Shown here piece by piece: positions 1 through 7,843 of a stretch of DNA of 27,530 bases; the first letter of the stretch is position 1, and every line of letters begins with the position of its first letter. A program made the translations under genes and the position numbers. The DNA is from JBIQLO01 sp044464175 (lineage in GTDB: Bacteria > Planctomycetota > Phycisphaerae > Tepidisphaerales > Tepidisphaeraceae): positions 1 to 27,530 of the forward strand of contig JBIQLO010000029.1 in the NCBI GenBank assembly GCA_044464175.1. The letters run 5' to 3'. The notes beneath the pieces were generated by a model. It saw only the letters and a list, made by a program, of their open reading frames with translations. It searched no databases and was not told where the DNA came from.

Positions 1-84
1 TGCGCTGCGCGGTTTGGCGACAAAATGCGCAGCGCGGGGGGTGGGCGAAGAGCGCCTACAGGTCGGGAAGGGAGACTGCCTGGG

Positions 85-112
85 CACGAGTCAGCGAGTA
101 CGCTGACTCGTG
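85..112. repeat. Perfect 12-bp hairpin upstream of the thiC riboswitch
   Basis: Two perfectly complementary 12-base arms (85-96 and 101-112) enclose the loop AGTA. No T-tract follows, so it is not a classical intrinsic terminator for either strand. It may end the transcript of a gene to the left, or be a dispersed palindrome. A second hairpin with the same AGTA loop lies at 3140-3165. Apart from this hairpin I see no gene in positions 1-175. Confidence 0.6.
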
Positions 113-175
113 GCACCCCACGCGGGGGGATTGGCGGTTGCCGGAAGGGGGGTGGGGGCCTACACTGGGGCGCGT

Positions 176-256
176 TCGCTAGGGGTGGTCGGCTTTGGCC
201 GGCCTGAGAGCAGACCCTTGGAACCTGATCCGGGTTGCACCGGCGTAGGGAAGCGA
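176..256 (+). promoter_or_regulatory. TPP riboswitch (THI element)
   Basis: The conserved THI-box pieces are present in order: CTGAGA at 204-209, the ACCCTTGGAACCTGATC block at about 214-230, and GCGTAGGGAA at 243-252. P1 can form between TCGCT (176-180) and AGCGA (252-256). The element sits about 125 bases upstream of thiC, the standard TPP-controlled gene. When it binds thiamine pyrophosphate it is expected to lower thiC expression. No terminator with a T-tract lies between it and the start codon, so control of translation initiation or Rho-dependent termination is more likely than intrinsic termination. Confidence 0.93.
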
Positions 257-334
257 CACCTCATGTTGGGTTGGTGCTTCCCTTGTTTCGAGCTTGTTCA
301 AGACGAATCTGTAGATGGCCTCGTAGAGGCCGCC

Positions 335-353
335 GCGGGGTCGGCGACCCCGC
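335..353. repeat. GC-rich hairpin in the thiC leader
   Basis: GCGGGGTCG and CGACCCCGC (335-343 and 345-353) form a 9-bp inverted repeat around a single G. In practice this is a shorter stem with a larger loop. It lies between the riboswitch and the thiC ribosome binding site and ends 16 bases before that site. It could be part of the expression platform. It also resembles the dispersed GC-rich intergenic palindromes I associate with planctomycete-like genomes, so its function is open. Confidence 0.5.
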
Positions 354-380
354 CTACAGAAATGCCACAAAGGAGCCGAG

Positions 381-2102
381 ATGTCACAGCAGATTGATTG
401 GGTACTTCCGCCGCTGGGGGATAATCCGTCAAGCGAGAAGCAGGGGACGACGCCGGGGTCGTTCGCGCGGCCGGGGGGCGTGGGGACGGCGTGGACGTAT
501 AGTTCGGCCGATACGCCGGGGATGCCGGCGCCGAGTGAGCTGACGGCGATGGATTTTGCATCGGCCAGGGACGGGGATGGCAAGACGCAACTGGCCGAAG
601 CGCGGTCGGGGATTGTGTCGGCCGAGGCCAAGCGGGTGGCGCTGCGCGAGGCGCATCTGACGCCGGAGCAGATTCGGGCGGAGGTGGCGGCGGGGCGGAT
701 GATCATTCCGGCCAACAAGGTGCACCTGAAATACAAGCTGGAGCCGATGTGCATCGGGCGGGCGAGCTTGACGAAGGTGAACGCGAACATGGGGGCCTCA
801 CCGGTGTCGAGCGGGACGGACAAGGAAGTGGAGAAGCTGCAATGGGCCGAGAAATGGGGGGCGGACACGGTGATGGATTTGTCCACGGGGGGGGACTTGA
901 ACGAATGCCGGCAGGCGATCATTCAGAACGCGACGGTGCCGATCGGGACGGTGCCGATCTATTCGATGATTATCGGGCGGTCGATCGAGGATTTGACGTA
1001 TGACGCGATTTTGAAGGAACTGGAGAATCAGGCGAAGCAGGGGGTGGATTATTTCACGATCCACGCGGGGGTGTTGAAGGAACATCTGCCGTTTGTGAAG
1101 AAGCGGCTGATCGGGATCGTGTCGCGGGGCGGGTCGCTGCTGGCCAAGTGGATGATCCACCACAATAAGCAGAACCCGATGTATGAGATTTTCGATGACA
1201 TCTGTGACATCATGCGGGAATACGATGTGTCGTTCAGCCTGGGCGATGGGCTTCGGCCGGGCGGGCTGGCGGATGCGACGGATGAGGCGCAACTGCGCGA
1301 ACTGGCGACGCTGGGCGAATTGACCGAACGTGCCTGGGCCAAGGGAGTGCAGGTGATGGTGGAGGGGCCGGGGCACGTGCCGTTCGATCAGATTGAGTAC
1401 AACATGAAATTGCAGCGGCGGCTGTGCCATGGCGCGCCGTTTTATGTGCTGGGGCCATTGGTGACGGATATTTTTCCCGGCTATGACCATATCACCAGCT
1501 GCATCGGGGCGACGGCCGCGGCGTTTCACGGGGCGGCGATGCTCTGCTATGTGACGCCGAAGGAGCATCTGGGGCTGCCGAAGAAGGATGATGTGAAGCA
1601 GGGGTGCGTGGCGTACAAGATCGCCGCGCACGCGGCGGATGTGGCGCTGGGGATTCCGGGGAGCCGGGACCGGGATGATGAGCTGACCAAGGCACGGGCG
1701 GCGCTGAACTGGCCGCGGCATTTTGAATTGTCCTTCGACCCGGATTTGGCGCGGGCGTATCACGATGAAGACCTGGAGGTGGACACGGATTTCTGCGCGA
1801 TGTGCGGGCATGACTGGTGCTCCGTGCGCATTTCCAAGGAGATCACTGATTTCTATTCGGGGAAGGATGCGGCTTCCCAGCCGGCGAAGCGGGCGATGAA
1901 GAGCCCGGGGTTGAGTGAGGAGGCGGCCGACATTCTCAAGCAGCGCGGCGTGTTGAGCCAGGAAGAGATCATGAAGCTGGCGCACAAGGGGAAGAAGGCG
2001 GCGTGCCACAGCGACAACGTGAAGGATGCCCAAGAGGCGAAGGTGGTGCAGATCAACACGCTTAAGGCGCATGGGGTGGTGGTGAATGAGACGGGGTTGT
2101 GA
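381..2102 (+). CDS. thiC: Phosphomethylpyrimidine synthase ThiC
   Basis: ThiC is a non-canonical radical SAM enzyme. It rearranges 5-aminoimidazole ribotide into 4-amino-5-hydroxymethyl-2-methylpyrimidine phosphate, the pyrimidine half of thiamine. The 573-residue protein has the family core (MGASPVSSG, DLSTGGDL, SLGDGLRPGG, VMVEGPGHVP). Its C-terminal 4Fe-4S motif is CxxCxxxxC, with cysteines 472, 475 and 480 in FCAMCGHDWC. An AAAGGAG ribosome binding site at 369-375 supports this ATG. The protein lacks the long N-terminal extension of the E. coli enzyme, and many shorter ThiC proteins do too. The upstream TPP riboswitch gives feedback control by the end product. The family call is certain. 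Confidence 0.98.
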   Translation: MSQQIDWVLPPLGDNPSSEKQGTTPGSFARPGGVGTAWTYSSADTPGMPAPSELTAMDFASARDGDGKTQLAEARSGIVSAEAKRVALREAHLTPEQIRAEVAAGRMIIPANKVHLKYKLEPMCIGRASLTKVNANMGASPVSSGTDKEVEKLQWAEKWGADTVMDLSTGGDLNECRQAIIQNATVPIGTVPIYSMIIGRSIEDLTYDAILKELENQAKQGVDYFTIHAGVLKEHLPFVKKRLIGIVSRGGSLLAKWMIHHNKQNPMYEIFDDICDIMREYDVSFSLGDGLRPGGLADATDEAQLRELATLGELTERAWAKGVQVMVEGPGHVPFDQIEYNMKLQRRLCHGAPFYVLGPLVTDIFPGYDHITSCIGATAAAFHGAAMLCYVTPKEHLGLPKKDDVKQGCVAYKIAAHAADVALGIPGSRDRDDELTKARAALNWPRHFELSFDPDLARAYHDEDLEVDTDFCAMCGHDWCSVRISKEITDFYSGKDAASQPAKRAMKSPGLSEEAADILKQRGVLSQEEIMKLAHKGKKAACHSDNVKDAQEAKVVQINTLKAHGVVVNETGL

Positions 2103-2110
2103 GGGGGAGG

Positions 2111-2140
2111 GTTCACCACAGAGACACGGAGGGCACGGAG
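2111..2140. repeat. Dispersed intergenic motif (ACCACAGAGACACGG type)
   Basis: The stretch after thiC reads CACCACAGAGACACGGAGGG and continues similarly. I recall near-identical strings as multi-copy intergenic repeats in several bacterial phyla, including planctomycetes and verrucomicrobia. Only one copy occurs in this window, so its repetitive nature rests on recall and not on the sequence here. Confidence 0.35.
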
Positions 2141-2179
2141 ATAGTTCGGGCATGGGCGAGTTTCAATCGGAGGTGAATC

Positions 2180-2596
2180 ATGGGGGCGGCGTATTTTATT
2201 GTCCTGGACAAGCCTGATCCGGGGTTTGATCCGTTTGTGAATGGGAAGGCGATTGGCCGGGAAGCGCGGCGATTGTCGCTTCTGGCCAAGTCGGGCGGGA
2301 TCAAGCCTGTGGATGACTATGTCAGTATTGATGGGAGCGAAGCGGCCGCTTTCGCGGAGGAAGAAGGCGTGGAAGCCGATATTGGGATCGCTGATGCGCG
2401 GTGGTTTGATGCGGAAGAAGGGTTGCGATGGGTGGCATCTCTGCGCGGTCTGTTGAATGCCAATCCCAAGGGTGTCAAGGATGCCGCGGCGGTGCTGGAG
2501 GACCTTCAGGCGTATGAGGATGTTTTTTTTGAAGGCGAAGGGGATTGGCGCGCGGTGGCATCTGTCGGTCGATTTTTGAGGGGGCTTAAAAGGTGA
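2180..2596 (+). CDS. Hypothetical protein (138 aa)
   Basis: I do not recognise a named domain. The 138-residue acidic, soluble protein has no signal peptide and no membrane segment. It begins MGAAYFIVLD, and its C-terminal half looks alpha-helical (WVASLRGLLNANPKGVKDAAAVLEDL region). GGAGGTG ending six bases before the ATG is a good ribosome binding site. The stop codon is followed after three bases by the start of the lipoprotein gene, so the two probably form a transcription unit. The gap of about 77 bases to thiC leaves membership of the thiC operon uncertain. Nothing in the sequence ties it to thiamine metabolism. Confidence 0.75.
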   Translation: MGAAYFIVLDKPDPGFDPFVNGKAIGREARRLSLLAKSGGIKPVDDYVSIDGSEAAAFAEEEGVEADIGIADARWFDAEEGLRWVASLRGLLNANPKGVKDAAAVLEDLQAYEDVFFEGEGDWRAVASVGRFLRGLKR

Positions 2597-2599
2597 GCG

Positions 2600-2935
2600 A
2601 TGAGAGCAGGATTCTTCCTTCTATTTTGCTGCTTGTCGCTGGGGTTATCAGGATGCGCGAATAAAGGAGGGGCGTGTTTGAGCCAGACGATGGGAAACCC
2701 CTATCGTTTGGGTCAGGATTCGGCGGAAACGGATATTCGAGAAGGATGTCCCGTCTTTTATGTGTATCGGCCCGTGAGCGCAGGTGAAAAATATCCGGGT
2801 TCTCCCATTGAGTTGCGGGATGCCGGCAGTGATGCCGTTTCTCCTGAACGCGAGGCCTTCATCGCGGGATACAATTCCATCATTCTGTCTCGGTTGTTAG
2901 ATAAGGCCGGTGCCGGACGTCATGGTCCTCCATGA
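2600..2935 (+). CDS. Small putative lipoprotein (111 aa)
   Basis: The N-terminus has a basic residue, a hydrophobic stretch and the lipobox LSGC at residues 16-19, so Cys19 is the likely lipidated residue. The mature part is about 93 residues, polar, with Tyr- and Pro-rich segments (NPYRLGQ, VFYVYRPVSAGEKYPG). I do not recognise a family. It starts three bases after the preceding hypothetical gene, with an AAAGG-like ribosome binding site overlapping that gene's end. The last dozen residues (KAGAGRHGPP) run into intergenic-looking sequence, so the C-terminus may have been altered by repeat-type DNA. Confidence 0.65.
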   Translation: MRAGFFLLFCCLSLGLSGCANKGGACLSQTMGNPYRLGQDSAETDIREGCPVFYVYRPVSAGEKYPGSPIELRDAGSDAVSPEREAFIAGYNSIILSRLLDKAGAGRHGPP

Positions 2936-3242
2936 CGTGCCGGGTGGGCGTCTTATGGGTACGGGGCCGGGCGTCGGCGGACTCGTGATGCGCGGCAATC
3001 AGTGCGCAAGATGGTCCGCAGAGTACCTTGACCTGTGGCACCCGCGCAAAGAGGTCCGCGAGGCGGAGCCTACGATTCTTAGCCCGGATGTCGCCCAGAG
3101 ATGAGGTGGCTCGCTCATAGGAAAAGACCCTCACCCCGGCCCTCTCCCGGAGTACCGGGAGAGGGGGAATTTTCTACGCGATAATTTTGAATGCGGAGCA
3201 TTCCCCGCTCGCTGACGCTCGCGGCTCGGTTGTGACGGGAGA
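2936..3242. other. Intergenic region with dispersed repeat-like DNA
   Basis: This 307-base gap separates two convergent transcription units. It holds no convincing gene. It contains the hairpin at 3140-3165 and, at about 3195-3228, the imperfect palindrome CCGCTCGCTGACGCTCGCGG. I associate that string with repeated intergenic DNA in planctomycete-like genomes. ORFs that can be drawn here lack codon structure. Confidence 0.6.
3140..3165. terminator. Strong hairpin between convergent genes
   Basis: CCCTCTCCCGG and CCGGGAGAGGG (3140-3150 and 3155-3165) pair perfectly over 11 bp around the loop AGTA. It lies between the plus-strand lipoprotein gene and the minus-strand HD-GYP-like gene, where a bidirectional terminator would be expected. 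No T-tract follows on either strand. It may instead be a REP-like dispersed palindrome. Confidence 0.5.
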
Positions 3243-4418
3243 TTACGCCGCCTGGGCCTGAGGGGGCAGGAGGCCGTCGACCTTGACGCCGGCGATGGAG
3301 GTGATGTGGAGGTCGGGCTGGGTGCGGAGCTCGAGGGGGGTTTCCTCGAGGGTGTGGCCGTCGGCCTGCAGGCGGCGGAGGATGGGGCGGTAGGGGTCGG
3401 CGGGGTCCATGCGGGTAACGATGGCGCGGGAGCCGTCGGTCAATTCGACGCGCATGCCGGGCGGGAAGGGAGGGGCGACCAGTTCCAGGGCGCGCCGGAC
3501 GACGGGGTCGACCCAGGATTCGTATTGCGTGCGCATGAGGTGGAAGACCTCGAGATTGGTGCGGCGGATTTTTTTGGTCGGGTGGTTGCTTATCCGGTCG
3601 TAGAGATTGGCGGCAAAGAGAATGCGGGCGAAGACGTGGATGCGCTCTCCGCCGCGCGGGGGGTCGTTGGGGTCCTGTTTTTCGAATCCGAAACCTTTGC
3701 CGTCAAAACGGTGGTGGTGGCACAGGACGGCCGAAGCGGCTGAGGGCTCGACGCCGTCATGAATGATTTCGTAGCTTTGGCGGGCGTGCTCGATCCACTG
3801 GGCCTGCTGCTGGGGGTCTTCGGGCAGATGGGCGCCGTTGTGGTTGCGCAGCTCGGGGGGGAGTTTGAACTTGCCGACATCGTGGAGCATGCCGGCGACG
3901 CCGATGTTGACCACCTCCTTGGCGTGCTTGGGGGCCAGGCGGCTGCGCTGGTCGATGAGATAGCGTTCGAGTTTGATGCCCAGCAGGAGGGCCAGGTGGG
4001 CGACGGCGGTGGCGTGGCCGACGGCGTCGGAGCCCATGCGGGCCATCTGGTCGAGGAACAGGGGGTGCTGGCCTTCGCTCATGAGGGTCAGGACCAGGTC
4101 GCGCGTGGCGCCGTAGTATTCGTGGTAGGAGACGGCGGGGCGGGTGCGGTTCTGGCAGGCGGTGATCGTGTCGCGGATCTGGGTGTAGACCTTTTGCCGG
4201 GCGGGGGAGAGCATGGTGGCCAGATGGCGGTCGAGGTCTTCCAGGCCGGGATAATCAACGTAGACGAAGGTGATGTCCAGGTCCGATAAGCGCTTGAGAA
4301 TTTTGGATTCCAGGACGTAGCCCTGCTTGAGGAGCGTCTGGCCGGGGCGGTCGGGGTGGGTGACCGGGGCGGCCAATTTCATGCCTTCCTGAACTTCTTC
4401 CAGCGGTACAATCAGCAA
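3243..4418 (-). CDS. HD-GYP-like phosphohydrolase domain protein
   Basis: The 391-residue protein has an N-terminal segment typical of HD-GYP proteins (VPLEEVQEGMKLAAPV, TLLKQGYVL), then an HD domain. It shows HATAVAHLALLLG, MLHDVGK with the HD pair at residues 179-180, and HHHRFDGKGFG at about 224-234. Canonical HD-GYP enzymes hydrolyse cyclic di-GMP. Here the GYP signature reads GFG, so activity on c-di-GMP cannot be assumed. I place the start at the TTG at 4418 because GGAGG (4426-4430) lies seven bases upstream and family homology begins there. The open frame continues to 4712, but that part resembles noncoding sequence. The C-terminal 100 residues are a small beta-rich domain of unknown role. 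Confidence 0.85.
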   Translation of the reverse strand: MLIVPLEEVQEGMKLAAPVTHPDRPGQTLLKQGYVLESKILKRLSDLDITFVYVDYPGLEDLDRHLATMLSPARQKVYTQIRDTITACQNRTRPAVSYHEYYGATRDLVLTLMSEGQHPLFLDQMARMGSDAVGHATAVAHLALLLGIKLERYLIDQRSRLAPKHAKEVVNIGVAGMLHDVGKFKLPPELRNHNGAHLPEDPQQQAQWIEHARQSYEIIHDGVEPSAASAVLCHHHRFDGKGFGFEKQDPNDPPRGGERIHVFARILFAANLYDRISNHPTKKIRRTNLEVFHLMRTQYESWVDPVVRRALELVAPPFPPGMRVELTDGSRAIVTRMDPADPYRPILRRLQADGHTLEETPLELRTQPDLHITSIAGVKVDGLLPPQAQAA

Positions 4419-4515
4419 ACCAAAGCCTCCAGTCGGAAATATCGAATATATCCTGGGGAAAGGCCAGTTTTTAGGAAAAAAAAGAGCGGGTGAAGCGGAG
4501 GCGTTGTGAAACGGC

Positions 4516-6072
4516 TTACAGAAGGGCGAGATCCGCGATGCGGTGGTGGGTATGGGGGGTGATGGGCAGATCGAGGGGCGCGGCGGAGGGATCCCAGGTG
4601 CGCCAGAGGAGGAGGCGGCGGCGGTCGGGCGTGGCGGCGGCGATCCAGCCGGGGGCGGCGGCCAGCAGGGGCAGGGCGTGAGCGGGGCTGGGGTAGCGGG
4701 TGATGAGGGCATCCTCGCGGCCGATGCAAAGAAGGGGGCTTTCGCGTGGGGTCAGGAGCAGGCGGGCGCTTCCCATCCAGGGGAGAGAGGCGGCGGCGGT
4801 GAGGGGGCCGGCCGCGTGAATGGGGGCGTCGGGTTCGAGGGTGTGGCGGTGGAGGCGGAGGAGTTGGCCGTCGGCGTGGAGAATGGCCAGGGTTTCACCT
4901 TCATTGAGGATGGCGATGATCGGGGCGGGCAGGGGTTGGAGGGGCAGGGGTGTGAGGACACCGTCGGCGTGAAGGACCAGGAGCCTGGCACCCAGCGCCA
5001 GCAGCGCGCGGGCGTCGTCCAGGGGGGTGAGGTGCCGGGGGCGGGCGTCGGGCGCGCCGGAGCGCTGTTGCAATTCGGGCAGGCGGAGGGTGTGGCGCGG
5101 CTGGTCGGGGTGGTCAAGTTGCCAGCCGACCAGGCCGGCCTCGCCGTGTGCGGCCCAGAGGAGGTCCTGGAGAATCAGGCTGCTGTTGAAGCCCATTTGC
5201 CAGGCATTGGTGTCGCGGAAATAGCGGGGGGTGTGGGGGGGGATGGGAGAAAGCTGGAGGAGGCCGTTTTGTGCACCGATCAGCAGTGTGGAAGGCTCGG
5301 TGCGATTGGCGCGGCGGATGCTGCGGAAGGAGCCCAGGCCGGCGGTGGGATCGGGTTCATCGGACCAGGTGAATTTCCGGCAGGCGGGGGCGGTTGAGGC
5401 GGAGGAGGGCGAGGGCAGGGGAAGGTCGCATTGGAGCAGGTCCGTCCCGGAGACGATCCAGCCAGTGACGGGGTTTTGGGCGGCGTCGGCCATGAGCAGG
5501 GCGTGGAGGGTCTGGTCCTGATCGAGCGGGGCGAGTTGCCGCAGGAGTTGGCCGGCGGGGAGATCAGGGGCGGATTGGCGGAGGGACTCGAATTGCTGGA
5601 GGAGGTCCAAGGCGTGCCGGGCGTGTTGGAGGCGGCCGGCGGCGGCTTGTTCGGCTTGTCGGCGTTGCAACCGGTCCAATTGCTGACGGCGATGGGTGGG
5701 GCTTTCGATCTGGATTTCGACGGGGTGGCCGATGGACATACCGCAGCGGAAGGCGACGGCGTCGGCTGCCTGCTGGAGGGTGCGGGCCATCAGGATTGAA
5801 CCGTCGGGGCCGAGCCAGAAGGCGACATCATGGGCGGCGGCGGTCTGGCGGGCGGCGGCGGCGAGGGCGGGTTCATAATGGCGGGCGATCGTCGGGGCAT
5901 CGGGTGGGGGATCGACCTGGGGGAAGACTTCGGAGAAGAGTTTGCGGTCGGCGGGGGTCTGGAGCGGCCAGGCGGTGGCGCTGAAATGGATGGAGAGGGA
6001 GTGGTCGTCGGAGGTCAGAGAGGGGCCGAGCGTCCAGGCCAGACGCAGGGAGGATGTCTGGGGCAGGGGCAT
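4516..6072 (-). CDS. Hypothetical protein, possible beta-propeller (518 aa)
   Basis: I do not recognise a family with certainty. The first about 250 residues include a helical Gln/Arg/Leu-rich region (RRQQLDRLQRRQAEQAAAG, residues about 125-150) that may be coiled coil. From about residue 250 on there are short repeated beta-like units such as STLLIGAQNGLLQLSP, GETLAILHADGQLLRLH and SPLLCIGREDALITRY. This pattern suggests a WD40-like beta-propeller. No signal peptide is seen. The gene ends about 100 bases before the HD-GYP-like gene on the same strand, so co-transcription is possible. Ala, Leu and Pro are abundant, and very GC-rich third positions support coding on this strand. Function unknown. 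Confidence 0.65.
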   Translation of the reverse strand: MPLPQTSSLRLAWTLGPSLTSDDHSLSIHFSATAWPLQTPADRKLFSEVFPQVDPPPDAPTIARHYEPALAAAARQTAAAHDVAFWLGPDGSILMARTLQQAADAVAFRCGMSIGHPVEIQIESPTHRRQQLDRLQRRQAEQAAAGRLQHARHALDLLQQFESLRQSAPDLPAGQLLRQLAPLDQDQTLHALLMADAAQNPVTGWIVSGTDLLQCDLPLPSPSSASTAPACRKFTWSDEPDPTAGLGSFRSIRRANRTEPSTLLIGAQNGLLQLSPIPPHTPRYFRDTNAWQMGFNSSLILQDLLWAAHGEAGLVGWQLDHPDQPRHTLRLPELQQRSGAPDARPRHLTPLDDARALLALGARLLVLHADGVLTPLPLQPLPAPIIAILNEGETLAILHADGQLLRLHRHTLEPDAPIHAAGPLTAAASLPWMGSARLLLTPRESPLLCIGREDALITRYPSPAHALPLLAAAPGWIAAATPDRRRLLLWRTWDPSAAPLDLPITPHTHHRIADLALL

Positions 6073-6126
6073 CGTCCATCATTGTAGGAGAGTCTGGGCG
6101 ATAAAGCAGTGTTTGAGCCGCAATGG

Positions 6127-7305
6127 CTACCTGGGCAGGACGAGGGGCGCGGTGGTGGTGGGAGGCTGGTCCGGGCCGGCGGCGCCGGCATTGGGGGGGA
6201 GGTAGAAAAATGCGATGGCCAGGACGGCGTAGACGCCCAGCAGGAGAGCGCCTTCAAACCAGTTGCTTTTGCCGTCCATGCCCAGGACGACGACGATGCC
6301 GGCGGCGAGCATCACCGCAACCACCTCCATCGCCGTGAACATGAGGTCCATGAACTGGGCGTTTTCGACGCCGAACCAGGGGAGCAGGGCGCTGACAAAG
6401 ACCAGGACGGGGGTGACGAAGAGAGCGATCTGGAGACTGCTTTGGTGGGTGATGCTCATGGCGGTATCCATGTCGTCGCGGTGGGCCATGAGCATTGCGG
6501 TGGAGTGTTCGGCGGCGTTGCCGATGATCGCCAGCAGGATGACGCCGATGAACAGCTCGCTCCAGGCCATGTGGTGGGCCATCTGCTCGATGGAGCCGAC
6601 GAGCAACTCGGAGACGAAGCCGACGCCGATGGCCGAAGCCAGGAGGACCAGGACGCTTTTGGTGATGGACCAGTGGTCGTGGAGGTCGGCCTCATCCTGA
6701 TGCGCCTCCTGCTGGGGGGAGAAGATGCTGGCGTGGGTTTTGAGGGTGAAGAGGAGTCCCAGGACATAGATGGCGATCAGGACACCGCTGGTCCAGAGGG
6801 AGACGGCGTGCTGGTCCTGGGAGAGGTGAAGGTCGTGCAGTTCGGCGGCGGTGATGCTGAAGATGGCGGGGAAGAGCATGCCGGCGATGGCCAGGACGAG
6901 CAGGCCGGCGTTACTTTCGGCGGCATCGCGATTGAAGGACTGCTCGGTGCGCTTCCAGCCGCCGATGACCATGGCCCCGCCGCCGACGAGCAGGAGATTG
7001 CCGATGATGGAACCGGTGAGGGAGGCCTTCACCACGCCATTGAGGCCCTTGGTGAGGGCGATGACGCCGATAATGAGTTCGGCGGCGTTGCCAAAGGTGG
7101 CGTTGAGGAGGCCGCCCCAGGTGGGGCCGGCGCGGGCGGAGAGGTGTTCGGTGGAGACACCCATCCAGTAGGCCAGGGGAATGATGCCCAGACCGGCCAG
7201 AAAGAAGGTGATGGTCGGCTCCCAACTGCTGCCGCCGCCCAGCCACCAATGGACAATGTAAGCCAGGGGAATGGCGAGATAACCGGCCCAGTTCAGGTAG
7301 CGCAT
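6127..7305 (-). CDS. cax: Calcium/proton antiporter, CaCA family
   Basis: This integral membrane protein of 392 residues has about eleven hydrophobic segments. It carries both CaCA alpha-repeat signatures: FGNAAELIIGVIAL at residues 71-84 and GNAAEHSTAMLMAHRDD from about residue 262. An acidic cytoplasmic loop (about 205-220) separates the two halves, as in ChaA and YfkE. The family exports Ca2+ in exchange for protons across the inner membrane. Its start codon lies inside the end of the ArsR-family gene (13-base overlap), so translation is probably coupled and expression is probably controlled by that regulator. Ion specificity within the family cannot be fixed from sequence alone. Confidence 0.92.
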   Translation of the reverse strand: MRYLNWAGYLAIPLAYIVHWWLGGGSSWEPTITFFLAGLGIIPLAYWMGVSTEHLSARAGPTWGGLLNATFGNAAELIIGVIALTKGLNGVVKASLTGSIIGNLLLVGGGAMVIGGWKRTEQSFNRDAAESNAGLLVLAIAGMLFPAIFSITAAELHDLHLSQDQHAVSLWTSGVLIAIYVLGLLFTLKTHASIFSPQQEAHQDEADLHDHWSITKSVLVLLASAIGVGFVSELLVGSIEQMAHHMAWSELFIGVILLAIIGNAAEHSTAMLMAHRDDMDTAMSITHQSSLQIALFVTPVLVFVSALLPWFGVENAQFMDLMFTAMEVVAVMLAAGIVVVLGMDGKSNWFEGALLLGVYAVLAIAFFYLPPNAGAAGPDQPPTTTAPLVLPR

Positions 7306-7670
7306 GGGCCGGGATTGTCGGAAGCTGAGGCCGATGCGTCAAGGCTGGAAAGGTGAATGGCCCAGTGGTGCAACCGGATGAGAATTTCCATCCGGCCGCT
7401 GGCATTGGGGCAGGCAGGGATGACGCGGTAGAACATCTGTTTGCCCTGACGGCGACTGCCGACCAGTTGCTTGGCGCGCAAGAGGCCGAGGTGGTGGCTG
7501 ACGGTCGGCTGAGGCAGTTGCAGGTCCTGGCAGAGCCGGCTGACGCTGCGTTCGCCGGCATTCAGGAGCAGCAGGAGGATATTTAAGCGAGTGGGATCGG
7601 ACAGCAGATGAAAAATGGTGCAAAGCTGCAGGGTGTCCTCTTTCGCGGCGGCGGGGGCATCCATGGGCAT
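7293..7670 (-). CDS. ArsR/SmtB-family transcriptional regulator
   Basis: This is a small winged-helix repressor of 125 residues. The core reads LLSDPTRLNILLLLLNAG, then the recognition region LCQDLQLPQPTVSHHLGLLR, then the wing SRRQGKQMFYRV, all standard for ArsR proteins. I chose the ATG at 7670, which has GGAGA seven bases upstream. The frame is open to an ATG at 7721 that lacks a ribosome binding site. The metal-binding ELCVC motif of arsenic sensors is absent; only LCQDL is there. Other cysteines occur in IPACPNAS and at the C-terminus (GPCAT). The gene overlaps the Ca2+/H+ antiporter gene and probably regulates it. The inducer is unknown. Confidence 0.9.
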   Translation of the reverse strand: MPMDAPAAAKEDTLQLCTIFHLLSDPTRLNILLLLLNAGERSVSRLCQDLQLPQPTVSHHLGLLRAKQLVGSRRQGKQMFYRVIPACPNASGRMEILIRLHHWAIHLSSLDASASASDNPGPCAT

Positions 7671-7843
7671 TAAAGTTTCTCCGCTCATTTGTAAAAACTT
7701 GCGATTGTCACTCCAGAACATTCTAGATGATGTCCAGTACGAGCCGGTCGCCTTTTTAGTTCACGCCGGCTTGGGGATTTCGTCAGGAGCGGCGCCGGGG
7801 TATGATGGCCGCGATCCTTGTACCAGACAGGAGCAAATAACCC

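Noticed and set aside
6109..7356. 415-codon acidic Gly-rich plus-strand frame opposite the antiporter
   Set aside because: The minus strand encodes a clear CaCA antiporter; the plus-strand frame has Gly/Asp/Glu-biased shadow composition.
7771..7806. TTGGGG and TATGAT as promoter of the fucose-isomerase-like gene
   Set aside because: The two hexamers are 24 bases apart, too far for a standard promoter; TATGAT alone is weak evidence.
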